From: Orychophragmus violaceus
Lineage: Eukaryota > Streptophyta > Magnoliopsida > Brassicales > Brassicaceae
Direction of reading: 5' to 3'
DNA length: 64,000 nt
NCBI GenBank assembly: GCA_030180135.1
Contig: CM058238.1
Coordinates: 2,180,461 to 2,244,460 of the forward strand
Each line of letters begins with the position of its first letter. Positions within the stretch are counted from its first letter, which is position 1. Below the pieces are notes generated by a model. The model searched no databases and was not told the DNA's origin. It saw only the letters and a program-made list of their open reading frames with translations. Positions 35,234 to 46,107 of the stretch are shown here, in pieces. The position numbers and the translations under genes were made by a program.

Positions 35234-36334
35234 AAACTTAAAAGTTGATTTTTATGATTATTATGATGAATGAGACCACACTTTGGATTTGTGTTTAGTA
35301 TTTATATATATGTGGAGGAGGAGAATATAAATGCAAATGCGATTCCCATGCCCTTCATCCTTTTATTAATTATATTATTCAACTTTTGTTTCCATAATTA
35401 ATAAAACTTATGTACTATCTAATTTGTAGTTTGAATACTTCATTGAAAATGCTAAAACACGACTAGCATATATTTATATGATTAGAACTTATTTATCAAG
35501 TAAGTTAATTATAATAATCTTTAATAGTATTGTAACCAAAAACAAAGTTATTATTATATTACTATATAGTTCTTTGGAAAGTCATTTTATGTCTGTATAC
35601 GGCCGTGATCTATAATATGATCTCTGATTCTAATATTTATATATACTTGTGTGGATTAGATCTACTATCACAGGTTGGAAGATCTGTTCAGATTTTGTAT
35701 CTGATTAATTCAATAGAACCAGGCTCATGGGTACAATTTATGTATATTCTCAGACGGCATTAAGATTACACAAATAAACTAGTTGTTGTTCTATTTTACC
35801 AAAAACATATATCTGTTTGGGCTAATAATGGGTCTGGATCGGACCGGTTCAGATCGGTCTAACTAACTTTTACATCTCTACAACTCTAACTCATGTAGTT
35901 TACATAACTAGTCGTGTATTGGTGCTCTTCTGTTTCGTTTGTAAGACCTGAATCATTTACACTATATCGAGTTTCGAAGTTTTAAACCCTAAATCTAAAA
36001 TTGTAGAAAATTATATATGTTATCATCGGCTCGCATATGTTTGAACAGATTTATATATCTAGATATTACTGTCACGAAGTCCAAAATGCTATATATTTTT
36101 ACTAGGATATGTTAGGAAAATATTACTAAGCAAAACATTAAACATAACTTGTGTAAAATTACCATAACGCAACAACAGAAAGTATTCACTTTTCTAGTGA
36201 TTAACAAATTCTTAGCAAAAACAACTAAGTTAGTATCGCTCATATAATATAATCTTACACGTTGTGGATTTGACCACCACATGAACAAGAATGAGGTTAG
36301 TTTTCTAATCGAAGTTTAGAAATATATTTGTTGA
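35233..36334. other. LOG7 upstream region
   Basis: Non-coding AT-rich DNA between LOG7 and block B1. A TATA-like TATTTATATATATG occurs near 35300 on the LOG7 side. No other gene recognised. Confidence 0.45.
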
Positions 36335-37059
36335 ATATTCTTGGGCCGTGAGAGAAAATGTCATTCGTTAACTAAATTAATTTACATTGCTTGGAATGTA
36401 ATATTCCTAAGCCTCGCGAGATGTCTTGTAAATGTAATCACTTGTTTGGTTCATCACGTCGTTATCAAAGTTTCACCCGCTAAATCAATAGTCCCTCCGC
36501 GTTTTCGCACCTACAATTTAAATAACACTTTTTCCGACAAATTTCAACTTTATTAATAAAAAATTATATAGTTCGATTAAAAGATCAAAGATATACGTAG
36601 AATTACATCAACACAATTATTACATACACAAATGTATGTGTCATATACTGAGAAAACAACAACATAAGAGAGTTTAATGATGCTTTTCGAGTAGTAGTCT
36701 TATTCACTAACCGGTCGAGATATCGATTATTGTCCAACTTCATATTTGAGTCTTCTCTGGTGTGATTTGTTTGCAGCATCTTTTGGCTGAACTTTTCTTT
36801 TACAAAACACATCTTAAAATCTGATGTGTTGCAATGTAACTCTGAAAGGTAGACACATTGATACCAACACTTCTGTATCAAAGTCTTTGGAAAAATAACT
36901 TATATTTGAAACTTGTTTTCTTGATAAAATCAAAATACGCCATGGTGGTTTCGTGCCGGTGGCTGATGACATAACAAATCCTAAAAGATTTGTGTTAATC
37001 GCCGGAATATCATTGAATTATAGCGATATTGGGAAATGTCACAAAATTAAATATCCATG

Positions 37060-37883
37060 TTTTTTTTTTAAAGGGTCTTCATATTAAAAATTTTTGTTTT
37101 TGTTTTGCTACAAGAGGTACAAAAAGGAAAAACAAAAGATAAGACATAAAAGAAAAAAGAAAAGAAAAGGCTCAGGAACAAGCCTATAAACTAAACCCCT
37201 ATTGGGCTCGAATCACCCTTAGCCCTAAAACAAGTCGGCCCAAAAGAAGGCCCAACTATGGAAACCCTAGGAGATGTAGAAACGCCGCCGTCGAGAAACC
37301 CTAGCCGCGCCGAGAGACAAAGTCGCCGAGAGACACCGCCACCGAGGGAGCCATTCAACAGACCACCGAGAAGACCGAAGATAGAACTGTCGAGAACACC
37401 GAGGAGGAGAAGCCGCAGACACACGGGACTTGAGAAGCAATGTCTAAGCCGAGGAAGGGAGAGGAGCCCACCTCCCGCCGCCATAGTCGGTCCACCGCCA
37501 GATGCAATGCCTAGGCGGACGGAAGGCTTCCCCGACTATTGTCGGTCCACCACAGCCGCCGCGAGGGCCGCACCGCTCATTGCCACCGTCCTCTAGCAAG
37601 TAATAAAACGGCGAGGCCGACCCAACGAAAACAAGCTAACCACGAGACCGAGAGAGACCCTTACCGGAGATCGAGAAACCACCGCATGCAAGAGCGGAGC
37701 CGGAAAGCCACAGAGAACAGACAAGCCCGGAGAGCGTCGGAGAGAAACTAACCGGAGACGGCAAAGAGAGGGACGCCAAACACTAGATCCGGTCCCCGCG
37801 AATCGAAGGTGCTGGCGTGCCACCGCCGGGGAACCTCCGACACCGAACGCCGCACAACCCTGGAAACAAGCCCTACCGCCACC
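37060..37883 (-). mobile_element. Poly(A) retroposon (Sadhu-like or truncated LINE)
   Basis: AAATATCCATG flanks it on both sides (37049-37059 and 37884-37894), a perfect 11-bp target duplication. A T run at 37060-37069 is the poly(A) tail of a minus-strand insertion. The 824-bp body is GC-rich (exceptional for the window) with frames on both strands but no reverse-transcriptase motifs. Size and structure resemble non-autonomous Sadhu retroposons of Arabidopsis; this family name is an inference. It splits the frame at 37905-38258. Confidence 0.8.
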
Positions 37884-37904
37884 AAATATCCATGTTAGTT
37901 TTGA

Positions 37905-38258
37905 CCACTTTTTGGTAATTAATACCGAATAAACCACGACGCCATAGATGCCGGAATTTAAAATTGCTATCAATGTACGGTTTGAACGTAGACATAGAAA
38001 AACCATGTACCGTAAATCATGAATTTCTTCTACTTGTGTCTCTTTTCTCCATTCCCAGACTGTTGACAGTGACACAATATCGACCAATGCTTCCAACGAA
38101 ATATTTTGGAGAGACGATGCTCTTGATTTTAGATCCCCAATTGACTCCATGTGATTTGAAAACTGCATCAATGGATTTGAGATATGAAAATCAGAATTCT
38201 TCGATGCTATTCCAGTCACAGCCAATGTAACCGTCATCAGGAGATAGGCAACATCCAT
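37905..38258 (-). pseudogene. Unrecognised ORF broken by a retroposon
   Basis: On the minus strand from 38258 an open frame begins MDVAYLLMTVTLAVTGIASK, with a hydrophobic start that could be a signal peptide. It continues through SRASSLQNISLEALVDIVSL and LRSNRTLIAILNSGIYGVVV, then runs into the retroposon at 37894. Below the retroposon another open stretch lies at 36881-36603. I do not recognise a family. It lies inside the insertion described at 36529-38376, so it may be a captured gene fragment. Confidence 0.35.
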
Positions 38259-39579
38259 TGAAATAATTGAAACAAAGGAAAGTACAGAATAATTAAAAAG
38301 GGGGGAGCCACCGGCAAAAGACTGTGTCTTATTTAGATTGAATTGAAAATAGCAAAGTGAAAGAGTACGACCGACTAAATAACACTTAACTCAATAATTT
38401 ATGTATTTAAATGGATAATGCATTTATCTATTTATAAACTTAGTAACCACATAAATTTTAAAAAGTAATTACATCAATCCACCAAATTACCAACGAGTTA
38501 CGTGGATCATCCGAATGATATCTGTACGAGTAAACTAAAGAATATCCTGCTATTTCTTTTATGAATCAAGAAAGAAATGGTGTCATAAAAAAAGTAAATA
38601 CAAATATATACACCATATACTAATCAACTTGGCATATATATTTCTTAGGTGTTGAATATATAAACAGCTGTAATTAGCTGATGCATTCATCCAACGAATT
38701 TGGATGATCCTTACATGGATTCCTTTGACTAAACATTTTTCTTAGCTTTATGATACATATTGAAGTTTTATAATCTAAACCATATCTCAAGATGTTTATT
38801 AGACTTATGAGTAAAATATATTAAATAGGAAACTCAAAAAGTTCTTGTTTTTTTTTAATGTGACTCAAAAGTTCTTGACTTCTTGTTACCTTCCTGCTAT
38901 CTTAGTTTTATTCTCCAAAATTTAGTTTAAATTTACTAACCAAATTATATAAGACTGATTTGCAAGACATCGATCCTCTTAAACTTCACCTTGCAATCAC
39001 AACTCAAATCAAAATTATAAAATGATAAATGTACTTTACATTCTTAAAGATTTAAAGGTGTGAAAAAACCACGTATCTAAGCATTTATCTGTTTATTTTT
39101 GTCAACATCAGGTATCTAAACTTATGGTTTGTATAGCTGTCGAACTTATGTTGGATTTTAGATTACAAATAATGTCAAATATTAAAATGTTAACTATTAA
39201 TAAAAACAATCAAAGACCTTAAAATAATATATCGAAGTCGCTTTCGTGAAGATGCCACGATGATCGAGAAGATTGTATGAGCTGTAGATGCGTATAAAAT
39301 TACAATGAAAACTCATAGCATCTTTGGTCATTTAGATATCAATGTTTGTCAAAGAAGAAATATACTTCATTTTTTACTCTTTTATTAGTAACTTAAGAAT
39401 TAAGATGCTTCATATTGTTTCTAGTGAATTTTCATGTTCTTGTACTTTTTTATAATTTCAAATCATATTCAAATATTTCTTGGTGATGTATGCAAAATCA
39501 CGACGAATTGTGAGCATCCAATTAATTATACAAGCAAAAAAAAAAAAATTCGGTAGTGGCGGTGATACACTTGTATTTC

Positions 39580-40910
39580 ATTGCATATAGGATATTGTTT
39601 AGCTTATGTTTTGGTTCTTTTTAGCTTCCCTTAGCTTCTTTTTCTTGCTTATTAGCTTGTTTAGAGTGTAGGATCATCTAGAGATAGGTTTAGGCATCCT
39701 AGGCTTGCATTTGGAGTGTCTCTTGTGATTTTGTAGGTGATTTGGAGTGCAAGGAGCAATGGTGAGCTTAGAAGTGGAGTCTAGAGCTCAAAGAACCAAG
39801 GAGGAATCAGCAGGCATGCATATCGGCCACCATATCGGTTGGGGTGGCCGATACAAACTCTCGGAATAAAGACAGACAACTCATATCAGGAGCATATCGG
39901 TTGGCCAGACCGATGTGCTCATTTCCCAGAAAATCCGAGAGTCCGTATCGGGGAGCATATCGGCTGGCCAGAGCGATATGCTCGGTCGACAGAGACTCAT
40001 ATCGGCCAGCATATCGGTTTGGCTGGCCGATACAGATCCCAGATTTTCATCATGGATCCGGGTCAATACCCGGTTTGTTCCGGGTTGACCCGGTTCGTTC
40101 TCCTTTACTATTTAAAGTCAAAAACATGATTTTTGTTGTCTCTTAAGCTTTATTTTTTGTTCTAAACACTTTGTAAGAACAAGTTTGAATCTTGGATCAA
40201 TCTAAGTACTTCTTTTGAGATTTCTTCCTTGAATCTTTCAATCTTTCTCTAATCATTGATGATTAACACTATCTCTATGGATTTTGTTGATCATATGATG
40301 ATTAGTGAGTAGTTCTTCATAGGGTTTATGGGTTAGGTAGGATTAGGTTGATTAGGGATGATTAATGGATGTCTAATGTTTGTTTGCCTTGAATCTCTTC
40401 TATCTAAGTGTGTTTAATGCCTAATTAGCATTGATCATGTTGATTATGATGTTTAGGATTTCTTGCCCACCATGTGTTCGATGAAATGCCAGTTTTAGCT
40501 TTGATAGGACTTTCACATTCTAGCTCATGAAAATGGATGTTTAGAGTGATTGTTGGCTTTATGGAACTTGTTTGAATGCTTGCTTGATATTAATTCACAA
40601 ATGAGAATTTGTTCTTGGATTAGGATTAGGGAAAGAGATTAGTACTAAGAGATTAGACTAGTCAACTTGTTGTGCTCCATGCTAGGAGGTTAGCTTCTTT
40701 GAAGTTTGAATTAGGATCATTGATCATCCCGAGTCACCAATCTGTTGACCTTAACCCTTAGACTTTATCTTTATCATTGATTGTTAAGAATTCACCTTGT
40801 TTACTTGCTTTTTGTTTACTTCTATTTGAATTGTTTTTGTTAGGATTGTTAGAACAAAAACTTAATTGGGTGATTTGACTCTAGAGGTTTGGTGTGTTCT
40901 TATTGGTCTT
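39580..40910 (+). mobile_element. Probable LTR (solo or fragment) of a Ty3-type retrotransposon
   Basis: This 1.3-kb segment is present in B1 and absent from B2. It contains LTR-like prose: GTGATACACTTGTATTTCAT near the left end, repeated words on CATATCGG in its first third, and TTGTAAGAAC with TTCGATACCTCAAGACTACA near the right end. No gag or pol coding sequence follows. I could not define a matching 5-bp target duplication, so borders and class are tentative. Confidence 0.45.
39815..40035 (+). repeat. Palindromic ATATCGG-type repeats
   Basis: Within the LTR-like segment, several interleaved copies of CATATCGG(T/C)TGGCC and their inverse GGCCGATA occur (for example CATATCGGTTGGCCAGACCG and CATATCGGTTTGGCTGGCCGATA). 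They form multiple potential hairpins. The function is unknown; such GC-rich hairpins are seen in some plant LTRs. Confidence 0.7.
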
Positions 40911-41159
40911 ATCCGTCCCAAAAAGGTTCGATACCTCAAGACTACACGATAAGCTTGAGGAATTGGTACCTCAAAGGATTGCAAAATCCTTGTTATCAGG
41001 CGGCCCATCAATTCCTCATATTGGGCCTTCAAGACCCATTTGTTATGAAACTTCTAAACGAGTCAGCAATTTTCACCAGAGTGGCGCCGAGACAGCTTTC
41101 GTCGGTTCCGCTTTCTTCTCTCTGGGAAAAACCTTTCCAAAACCTCAACAATCACAAAC

Positions 41160-41199
41160 ATGAAGATTAGGGAAGACTGCAAATTCCCGAGAGTCGAAT
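41160..41199 (+). pseudogene. POT1b exon 1 start fragment
   Basis: ATG at 41160 begins MKIREDCKFPRVE, matching MEIREDYKFLRIE of the intact POT1b start at 54087, and is preceded by the same 5' flanking sequence (GGGAAAAACCTTT). Homology ends abruptly at about 41199 where an inverted RING-gene fragment begins. It is a truncated duplicate that cannot encode a telomere protein. Confidence 0.85.
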
Positions 41200-41379
41200 C
41201 TACATATTTTTTTTTTTGCTAAATATGTATCAAAAATGTTTGATTGCAATATTTGCAGTCAATTCGATCGGTTGTTCGGCTCTACATTGTTGATATCGAG
41301 TATGCCCGCCAATCCGATATGAGGATGTTCAATTTGATGGATTCATCTGGCAATGTGCTCGACCACATATATTTTCACA

Positions 41380-41759
41380 ATCGCGTCACGGACTCCTATC
41401 AACAATGCTTTTTGAAGTAGCCCATAATTATCCTGCGAAAAAAATAGTTAGGAATTGAATTAACAAATTTAGTATTTCTGGTTTCAAAGTAATATTCTTA
41501 CCGGCAGTCTAGGTTGACTATATAACTCATTGTAATTTGTAATTAATCCTACAATATGATGCTCTTGGTCCTCTCTAGTATGATGGATGTGTGTGATCCG
41601 GCTTCTACATGACGGACATCGATGGAAATGCAACATTGCACTATGAGTCCACCAAGCCATGATGCAAACAATTGAGCCCACTAAGCCCGTTAAGAAAGTT
41701 AAATATGTATCAATCATGTCATATGGACTTGGCCTAGTTATGTAGATTCGACTATGCAT
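41380..41759 (-). pseudogene. RING-finger (RNF170-like) gene fragment
   Basis: On the minus strand, 41759-41484 reads CIMAWWTHSAMLHFHRCPSC then RSRITHI, resembling the second half of a C3HC4 RING. It is followed by TNYNELYSQPRLPVR, and after an intron-like gap NYGLLQKALLIGVRDAIVKI (about 41433-41374). Only one or two of the first zinc ligands are present, so the RING is incomplete. AGTCGAATCTACATA occurs in plus orientation at 41192-41206 and inverted at 41740-41754, bracketing the fragment. The family assignment is tentative. Confidence 0.45.
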
Positions 41760-42003
41760 ATTTTAAACAATCAAACATTTTTTGTGTGCTAAATACGAGT
41801 TGATTGCTTCTCTTTATAATCAGTTTCTTGTCTCTCTAATCAATAGTTATTGTTTTTAAATGGATTCTCTCTCAAACCTTTCTGGTATAGTGCAATGATT
41901 TGTCCAAGGTTCATCCCTAGTCGATCCATGAGTTCTCTCTAAAGTTGTCTTAACTCTTTCCATCACATTTTTTTTTTTTTTTTTGGCAACAAACTCCATT
42001 TTA

Positions 42004-45000
42004 TTAAGAAATCGGTACTTGACTCTCCTCAAGGGATAGCCAATCGGGAACCGACGAGCTTACATGGGAGAATAAAAGACCTCGATCTCTAGCACTCTTA
42101 GCGAGTCTATCAGCACGGGTATTAAACTTCCTACTAATAAACTTAATACAAAAGCAAGGAAAGAAATTCCTAAGAACGCGGAAATCTTCTAGCTCTGAGG
42201 TGAAGGATGGCCACTCGACTGGGTCGTTGAGCATACTGATAAGTTCCGAGCAATCCGAGAAGAAGCAGGCACTAGTCAACTGTAGTCTCTGGAGACATCG
42301 CATAGCCCAAAGGAGCGTATCAAACTCGGCATGAAGGGGCGAAAGGCTTCTCCTAGAGCCCTTAAGGCCTAAATGAATGATCTCATCCCCTTGTTGAACG
42401 ACCCATCCATGCCCGCTAATCGAGTTTGATTCTACCCATGAACCGTCAATGAAGCAAGACAGGCAAACCGGTGATATTAAGTTAGGCGGGATAGAGATTT
42501 GTGTAGCCCTATCGAATTCCTCCTCTTCCTCTGTCTCATTTGCTTTCCTCCAAGCTTCCTCTTCAAGTCTAGCTTTCTCTAGAGTTGATCTAGGATCTTC
42601 ATCAAGATTTTCGAAAACCTTTCTATTACGTGCCTTCCAGATGAACCACATCAGCCATGGAAAGAAACTCATAGTATCTTCATTCTGTATCCATTCCTTC
42701 GCTCTCCAAAAAAGAAAGTCCATGTTGGTGAAAATTGATGTGGCTGGAAAGATATGGGGGGCCGACGGGATAGGCGAGAGCGCCCAAGCTTGCCGAGCCG
42801 GAGGACATTCGAAGATAGCGTGATTAATAGTTTCCTTTTCCGCACCACATCTAGGGCAGGTGGAGTCCTTACCAATATGGCGATAGGTAAGAGAAGCACA
42901 AGTGGGTAAAAAACCCGACAGACATTGCCACACGAAATGTCTAATTTTCCGAGTGGTTTTTAACTTCCAAGCTTGCGCCGTAAGTACCGTGGTACTTGGA
43001 CCCTGAAAAGGGGGTTCGCAAGTTGGGCGAGAAAGGTTTCTCGCGGCCCAATATCCGGATTTAACTGTATAGTTACCGGATTTGGTGAGAGTCCAACAAT
43101 AATTATCTCTCGAGACTAGCTTGCTCGGATGTAATCCCATAATGAGGGAGATATCTTCAGGTGGAAATAGCTCCTGAAGTCGGTCTACCTTCCATTGTTT
43201 AGTCTCAAAATCGATGAGTGAATTCACATATAGATGTGGGTCCCTGTAAATACCAATACTTCTGGGTGCGCGGGCTGGAGAGTCGGGGATCCAAGGTTCG
43301 CTCCAAACTCTGGTTCCAAACCCTGACCCGATGGTTTTCCTTAGTCCTGATAACAACAATGGTTTGGCCGCCATTAAGCTTCTCCATCCGTACGACGGCC
43401 GATTCGAGACTTGAATTTCTAGAGGACTAGAATATTTGAAGTACCTCCCTTTTAGAATCCGACTCAAAAGAGAGTCAGGAAATCTAATAATCCGCCACAG
43501 TTGTTTGGCCAAGAGAGCTAAATTCTGCTCCTCCAATGCCCGAAATCCTAGTCCACCTTCTGATTTTTGATAACAGAGTTTATCCCATGCAACCCAGTGA
43601 ATGCCCTTACTATTAGCATTAGAGCTCCACCAATAGTTGGATAACACGGTCCTCATCTTTGCGCAAACCGATTTAGGGAGCAGGTAACAGGACATAACGT
43701 AGTTTGGAACAGCCTGGGCTTGGGATTTGATAAGAACTTCTTTGCCTCCGCGAGACAAGAATTTCGAGGACCAAGTACTTGCTCTGTTTTGCACTCTATC
43801 TCTAACGAAGGCGAAGGTTTGTGCCTTCGAACCATTGATCTGTTCTGGTAGACCAAGATATGAGCCCATGCCTCCTTCTTGGGAAATGCCAACAATACTT
43901 TTAATTTCGCTTTTGATATTTTGAGGGATATCATTGCCGAACATAATGGAAGATTTAGAGAAATTTATCTTCTGTCCGGAAGCTTCCCCATACGTCCTGA
44001 TGATATCAATCAGCTTCTTACTCTCAGTTGTATTTGCTTTGCAGAAGAAAAGGCTATCGTCAGCAAACAAAAGGTGTGATGTCGGGGGACTAGCTCTGGC
44101 TACCCGGAGACCCTGAATGTTCCCATCTGACTCAGCTTTCCGGATGAGGGAAATTAGACCTTCAGTACAAAGGACGAACAGGAAAGGGGAGATCGGATCT
44201 CCTTGACGGATACCACGAGAAGGTTTAATATGTCCGCTAGGCACTCCATTGAGGAGGATGCGATATGAGACAGAGGTGACGCAGTGCATAATCCAGCCGA
44301 TCCATTTTGGGTCAAAGCCCAAATGCCTCATAATAGAGGCCAGGTATGCCCATTCAACTCTATCATAAGCTTTACTCATATCCGTCTTGATTGCCATAAA
44401 TTTCTTTCGGCAAGAAGGATTAGAGCGAAGAGCATGGAAGTTTTCTTGTGCTATAAGAATATTATCTGTAATTAGTCTTCCTGCTACAAAAGCGGATTGA
44501 GTCTCGGAGATCAAGTCCGGAAGGATCCTTTTTAGTCTCAAACTAAGGATCTTAGATATGATCTTATAGCTTACATTGCATAAGCTTATTGGACGGAAGC
44601 CAGTCATATCTCTAGGTTTATCTCCTTTTGGGATCAGACAGATGTTTGTCTCATTTAGTCTTGGATCAAAAGATCCAGAGGCGAAGAATTCCTTGATAGT
44701 ATGAGTGAGTTCTGGGGCCACCACATCCCAGAACTTTTGATAAAACAAAGCCGTCATTCCATCTGGGCCTGGAGTTTTGCCAGGATTTATTGAAAATAAG
44801 GCCTTTCTGATCTCCTCTATAGACGGATCTCGGGTTAGTTCTGCATTCATCTCAGGAGTAACAATCTCAGGAATGTCCTGGAAAAGAGTGTTCGGATCGC
44901 CATTATAAGATGAGGAGAAGAGATCGTCAAAATATGACACTGCAACTTTCTCAATTCCTTCTTCATCATCTATCCAACAACCTGAAGAGTCCAAGAGGCC

Positions 45001-46107
45001 TAGAATCTTGTTTCTTGCTCTCCTTTGTTTCGTAAGAGCTTGAAAGAATTTTGTAAAGTTATCACCGAACCGGAGCCAAGTAGTCCTACTCTTTTGCTCC
45101 CAAAAGGCTTCTTCTTCTTTATAGGCTATCAATAGCTGCCTCTTTAGATCAAGGATTTCTTCGGTAGAAGCGGACTCGTCAGTGTGGGCGATGTCAATCT
45201 TTTCTTTTAATTCTTTGATGAGAATTTCAGAATTAGTTTGTGTACTTTTCTTCCAAACCGATATAGTCTTCCGACAGTTTTGGATACGGGATGAAAATGA
45301 AGAATGGCCTCTCGGGATTTCTAGGTTCCATCCACTCAAGATTGCTTCTTTAAGGCCCGGTTTGCCTATCCAACGTTTATCAAATAGGAAACCTCGCCTT
45401 CTTTTTTCGGGTTTATTTAGAATGGAGGCCAAGAGAGGTCTGTGGTCCGAACCCCACATTTTAAGATACTCCACATTGGTATGGGAAAAAATATTGTGCC
45501 AATCTTCGTTACCTAATGCTCTATCTAAGCGACATTTAATTAAGCCTTTTCTTCTCCGACCAATCCAGGAAAGCGGGTCCCCTTGATAAGGAAATTCAAG
45601 AAAACCGCAACATTCTATCATTGCTCGGAAAGGAAGGAAGGAAGCTTCTGATCGTTTTTTCCCTCCACTTTTCTCATGGTTCCCTATGATCTCGTTAAAG
45701 TCTCCAATTATGAACCATGGACCAGAACGGGAAATGCCTATACGAATAAGTCTTTCCCATACATAAGCTCGGAATTTAACTACCGGATCACCATAAATAA
45801 AAGTCATAAAAACGCGATTTCCATCGATAATAGTCTCAATATCAATCAAACGGTCATCCAAACATAGTATCTTAACCGGAAAATCCTTAGAATGAAAAAG
45901 AGCAAGGCCTCCACTATATCCTCTCGGATTCACAGTGTGGAGGCTATCAAAACCTAACGAAACTTGCAAATTTTGCAGAAAAAAGTGATCATTCTTTGTC
46001 TCTGATAAAAACATAAAGCCTGGAGAATACATTTTACACATTTCCTCCAGTCGACGGGACGTATCCTCCGAACCCGCCCCTTGACAATTCCATGCAATGG
46101 TCCTCAT
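42004..46107 (-). CDS. LINE ORF2: endonuclease, reverse transcriptase, RNase H
   Basis: 1367 residues with no internal stop. The N-terminal apurinic-type endonuclease starts MRTIAWNCQGAGSEDTSRRL and includes FLSETK, IIGDFNEI and SDHRPL. The reverse transcriptase contains NPGKTPGPDGM, GRLITDNILIAQE and the catalytic FADDSLFF (near residue 680). A zf-RVT domain (near 1040-1100) has CPRCGAEKETINHAIFECPP. A C-terminal RNase H (from about 1217) begins CFIDGSW and ends FNTRADRLAKSAR. This set is that of plant L1-type elements with an added RNase H. The enzyme makes target-primed cDNA at the chromosomal nick. The start ATG overlaps the stop of ORF1 in the tetranucleotide ATGA. Confidence 0.97.
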   Translation of the reverse strand: MRTIAWNCQGAGSEDTSRRLEEMCKMYSPGFMFLSETKNDHFFLQNLQVSLGFDSLHTVNPRGYSGGLALFHSKDFPVKILCLDDRLIDIETIIDGNRVFMTFIYGDPVVKFRAYVWERLIRIGISRSGPWFIIGDFNEIIGNHEKSGGKKRSEASFLPFRAMIECCGFLEFPYQGDPLSWIGRRRKGLIKCRLDRALGNEDWHNIFSHTNVEYLKMWGSDHRPLLASILNKPEKRRRGFLFDKRWIGKPGLKEAILSGWNLEIPRGHSSFSSRIQNCRKTISVWKKSTQTNSEILIKELKEKIDIAHTDESASTEEILDLKRQLLIAYKEEEAFWEQKSRTTWLRFGDNFTKFFQALTKQRRARNKILGLLDSSGCWIDDEEGIEKVAVSYFDDLFSSSYNGDPNTLFQDIPEIVTPEMNAELTRDPSIEEIRKALFSINPGKTPGPDGMTALFYQKFWDVVAPELTHTIKEFFASGSFDPRLNETNICLIPKGDKPRDMTGFRPISLCNVSYKIISKILSLRLKRILPDLISETQSAFVAGRLITDNILIAQENFHALRSNPSCRKKFMAIKTDMSKAYDRVEWAYLASIMRHLGFDPKWIGWIMHCVTSVSYRILLNGVPSGHIKPSRGIRQGDPISPFLFVLCTEGLISLIRKAESDGNIQGLRVARASPPTSHLLFADDSLFFCKANTTESKKLIDIIRTYGEASGQKINFSKSSIMFGNDIPQNIKSEIKSIVGISQEGGMGSYLGLPEQINGSKAQTFAFVRDRVQNRASTWSSKFLSRGGKEVLIKSQAQAVPNYVMSCYLLPKSVCAKMRTVLSNYWWSSNANSKGIHWVAWDKLCYQKSEGGLGFRALEEQNLALLAKQLWRIIRFPDSLLSRILKGRYFKYSSPLEIQVSNRPSYGWRSLMAAKPLLLSGLRKTIGSGFGTRVWSEPWIPDSPARAPRSIGIYRDPHLYVNSLIDFETKQWKVDRLQELFPPEDISLIMGLHPSKLVSRDNYCWTLTKSGNYTVKSGYWAARNLSRPTCEPPFQGPSTTVLTAQAWKLKTTRKIRHFVWQCLSGFLPTCASLTYRHIGKDSTCPRCGAEKETINHAIFECPPARQAWALSPIPSAPHIFPATSIFTNMDFLFWRAKEWIQNEDTMSFFPWLMWFIWKARNRKVFENLDEDPRSTLEKARLEEEAWRKANETEEEEEFDRATQISIPPNLISPVCLSCFIDGSWVESNSISGHGWVVQQGDEIIHLGLKGSRRSLSPLHAEFDTLLWAMRCLQRLQLTSACFFSDCSELISMLNDPVEWPSFTSELEDFRVLRNFFPCFCIKFISRKFNTRADRLAKSARDRGLLFSHVSSSVPDWLSLEESQVPIS

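Larger units (their letters stand above)
36529..38376. mobile_element. Insertion flanked by 10-bp direct repeats, no clear inverted repeats
   Basis: TAAATAACAC occurs at 36519-36528 and again at 38377-38386, while the paralogous block B2 has a single copy (about 50131-50140) followed by the same right flank. This fits insertion of a 1848-bp unit with a Mutator-sized target duplication. The ends do not match each other as inverted repeats, so a non-TIR MULE is one candidate. A deletion between the two direct repeats in B2 would leave the same picture. The unit carries an unrecognised minus-strand frame and a nested retroposon. Confidence 0.5.
36335..41199 (+). repeat. Block B1: duplicated POT1b promoter plus start of exon 1
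   Basis: Collinear with 49737-54127. Shared landmarks are CTTGGGCCGTGARAGAAAATG at the left edge, CACCCGCTAAATCAATAGTC, TCAATCCACCAAATTA, CTTAGGNGTTGAATA, TATCGAAGTCGCTTT and, at the right edge, GAAGATTAGGGAAGACT. B1 also contains an insertion at 36529-38376 and an LTR-like segment at about 39580-40910, both absent from B2. Confidence 0.88.

Noticed and set aside
37258..37751. Arg-rich frames (METLGDVETPPSRNPSRAER and similar)
   Set aside because: They are antisense translations inside the GC-rich retroposon and show only compositional bias.
40480..40510. Pentatricopeptide-like HHVFDEMP reading
   Set aside because: A single eight-residue match within an LTR-like segment with stops on both sides; not a PPR gene.
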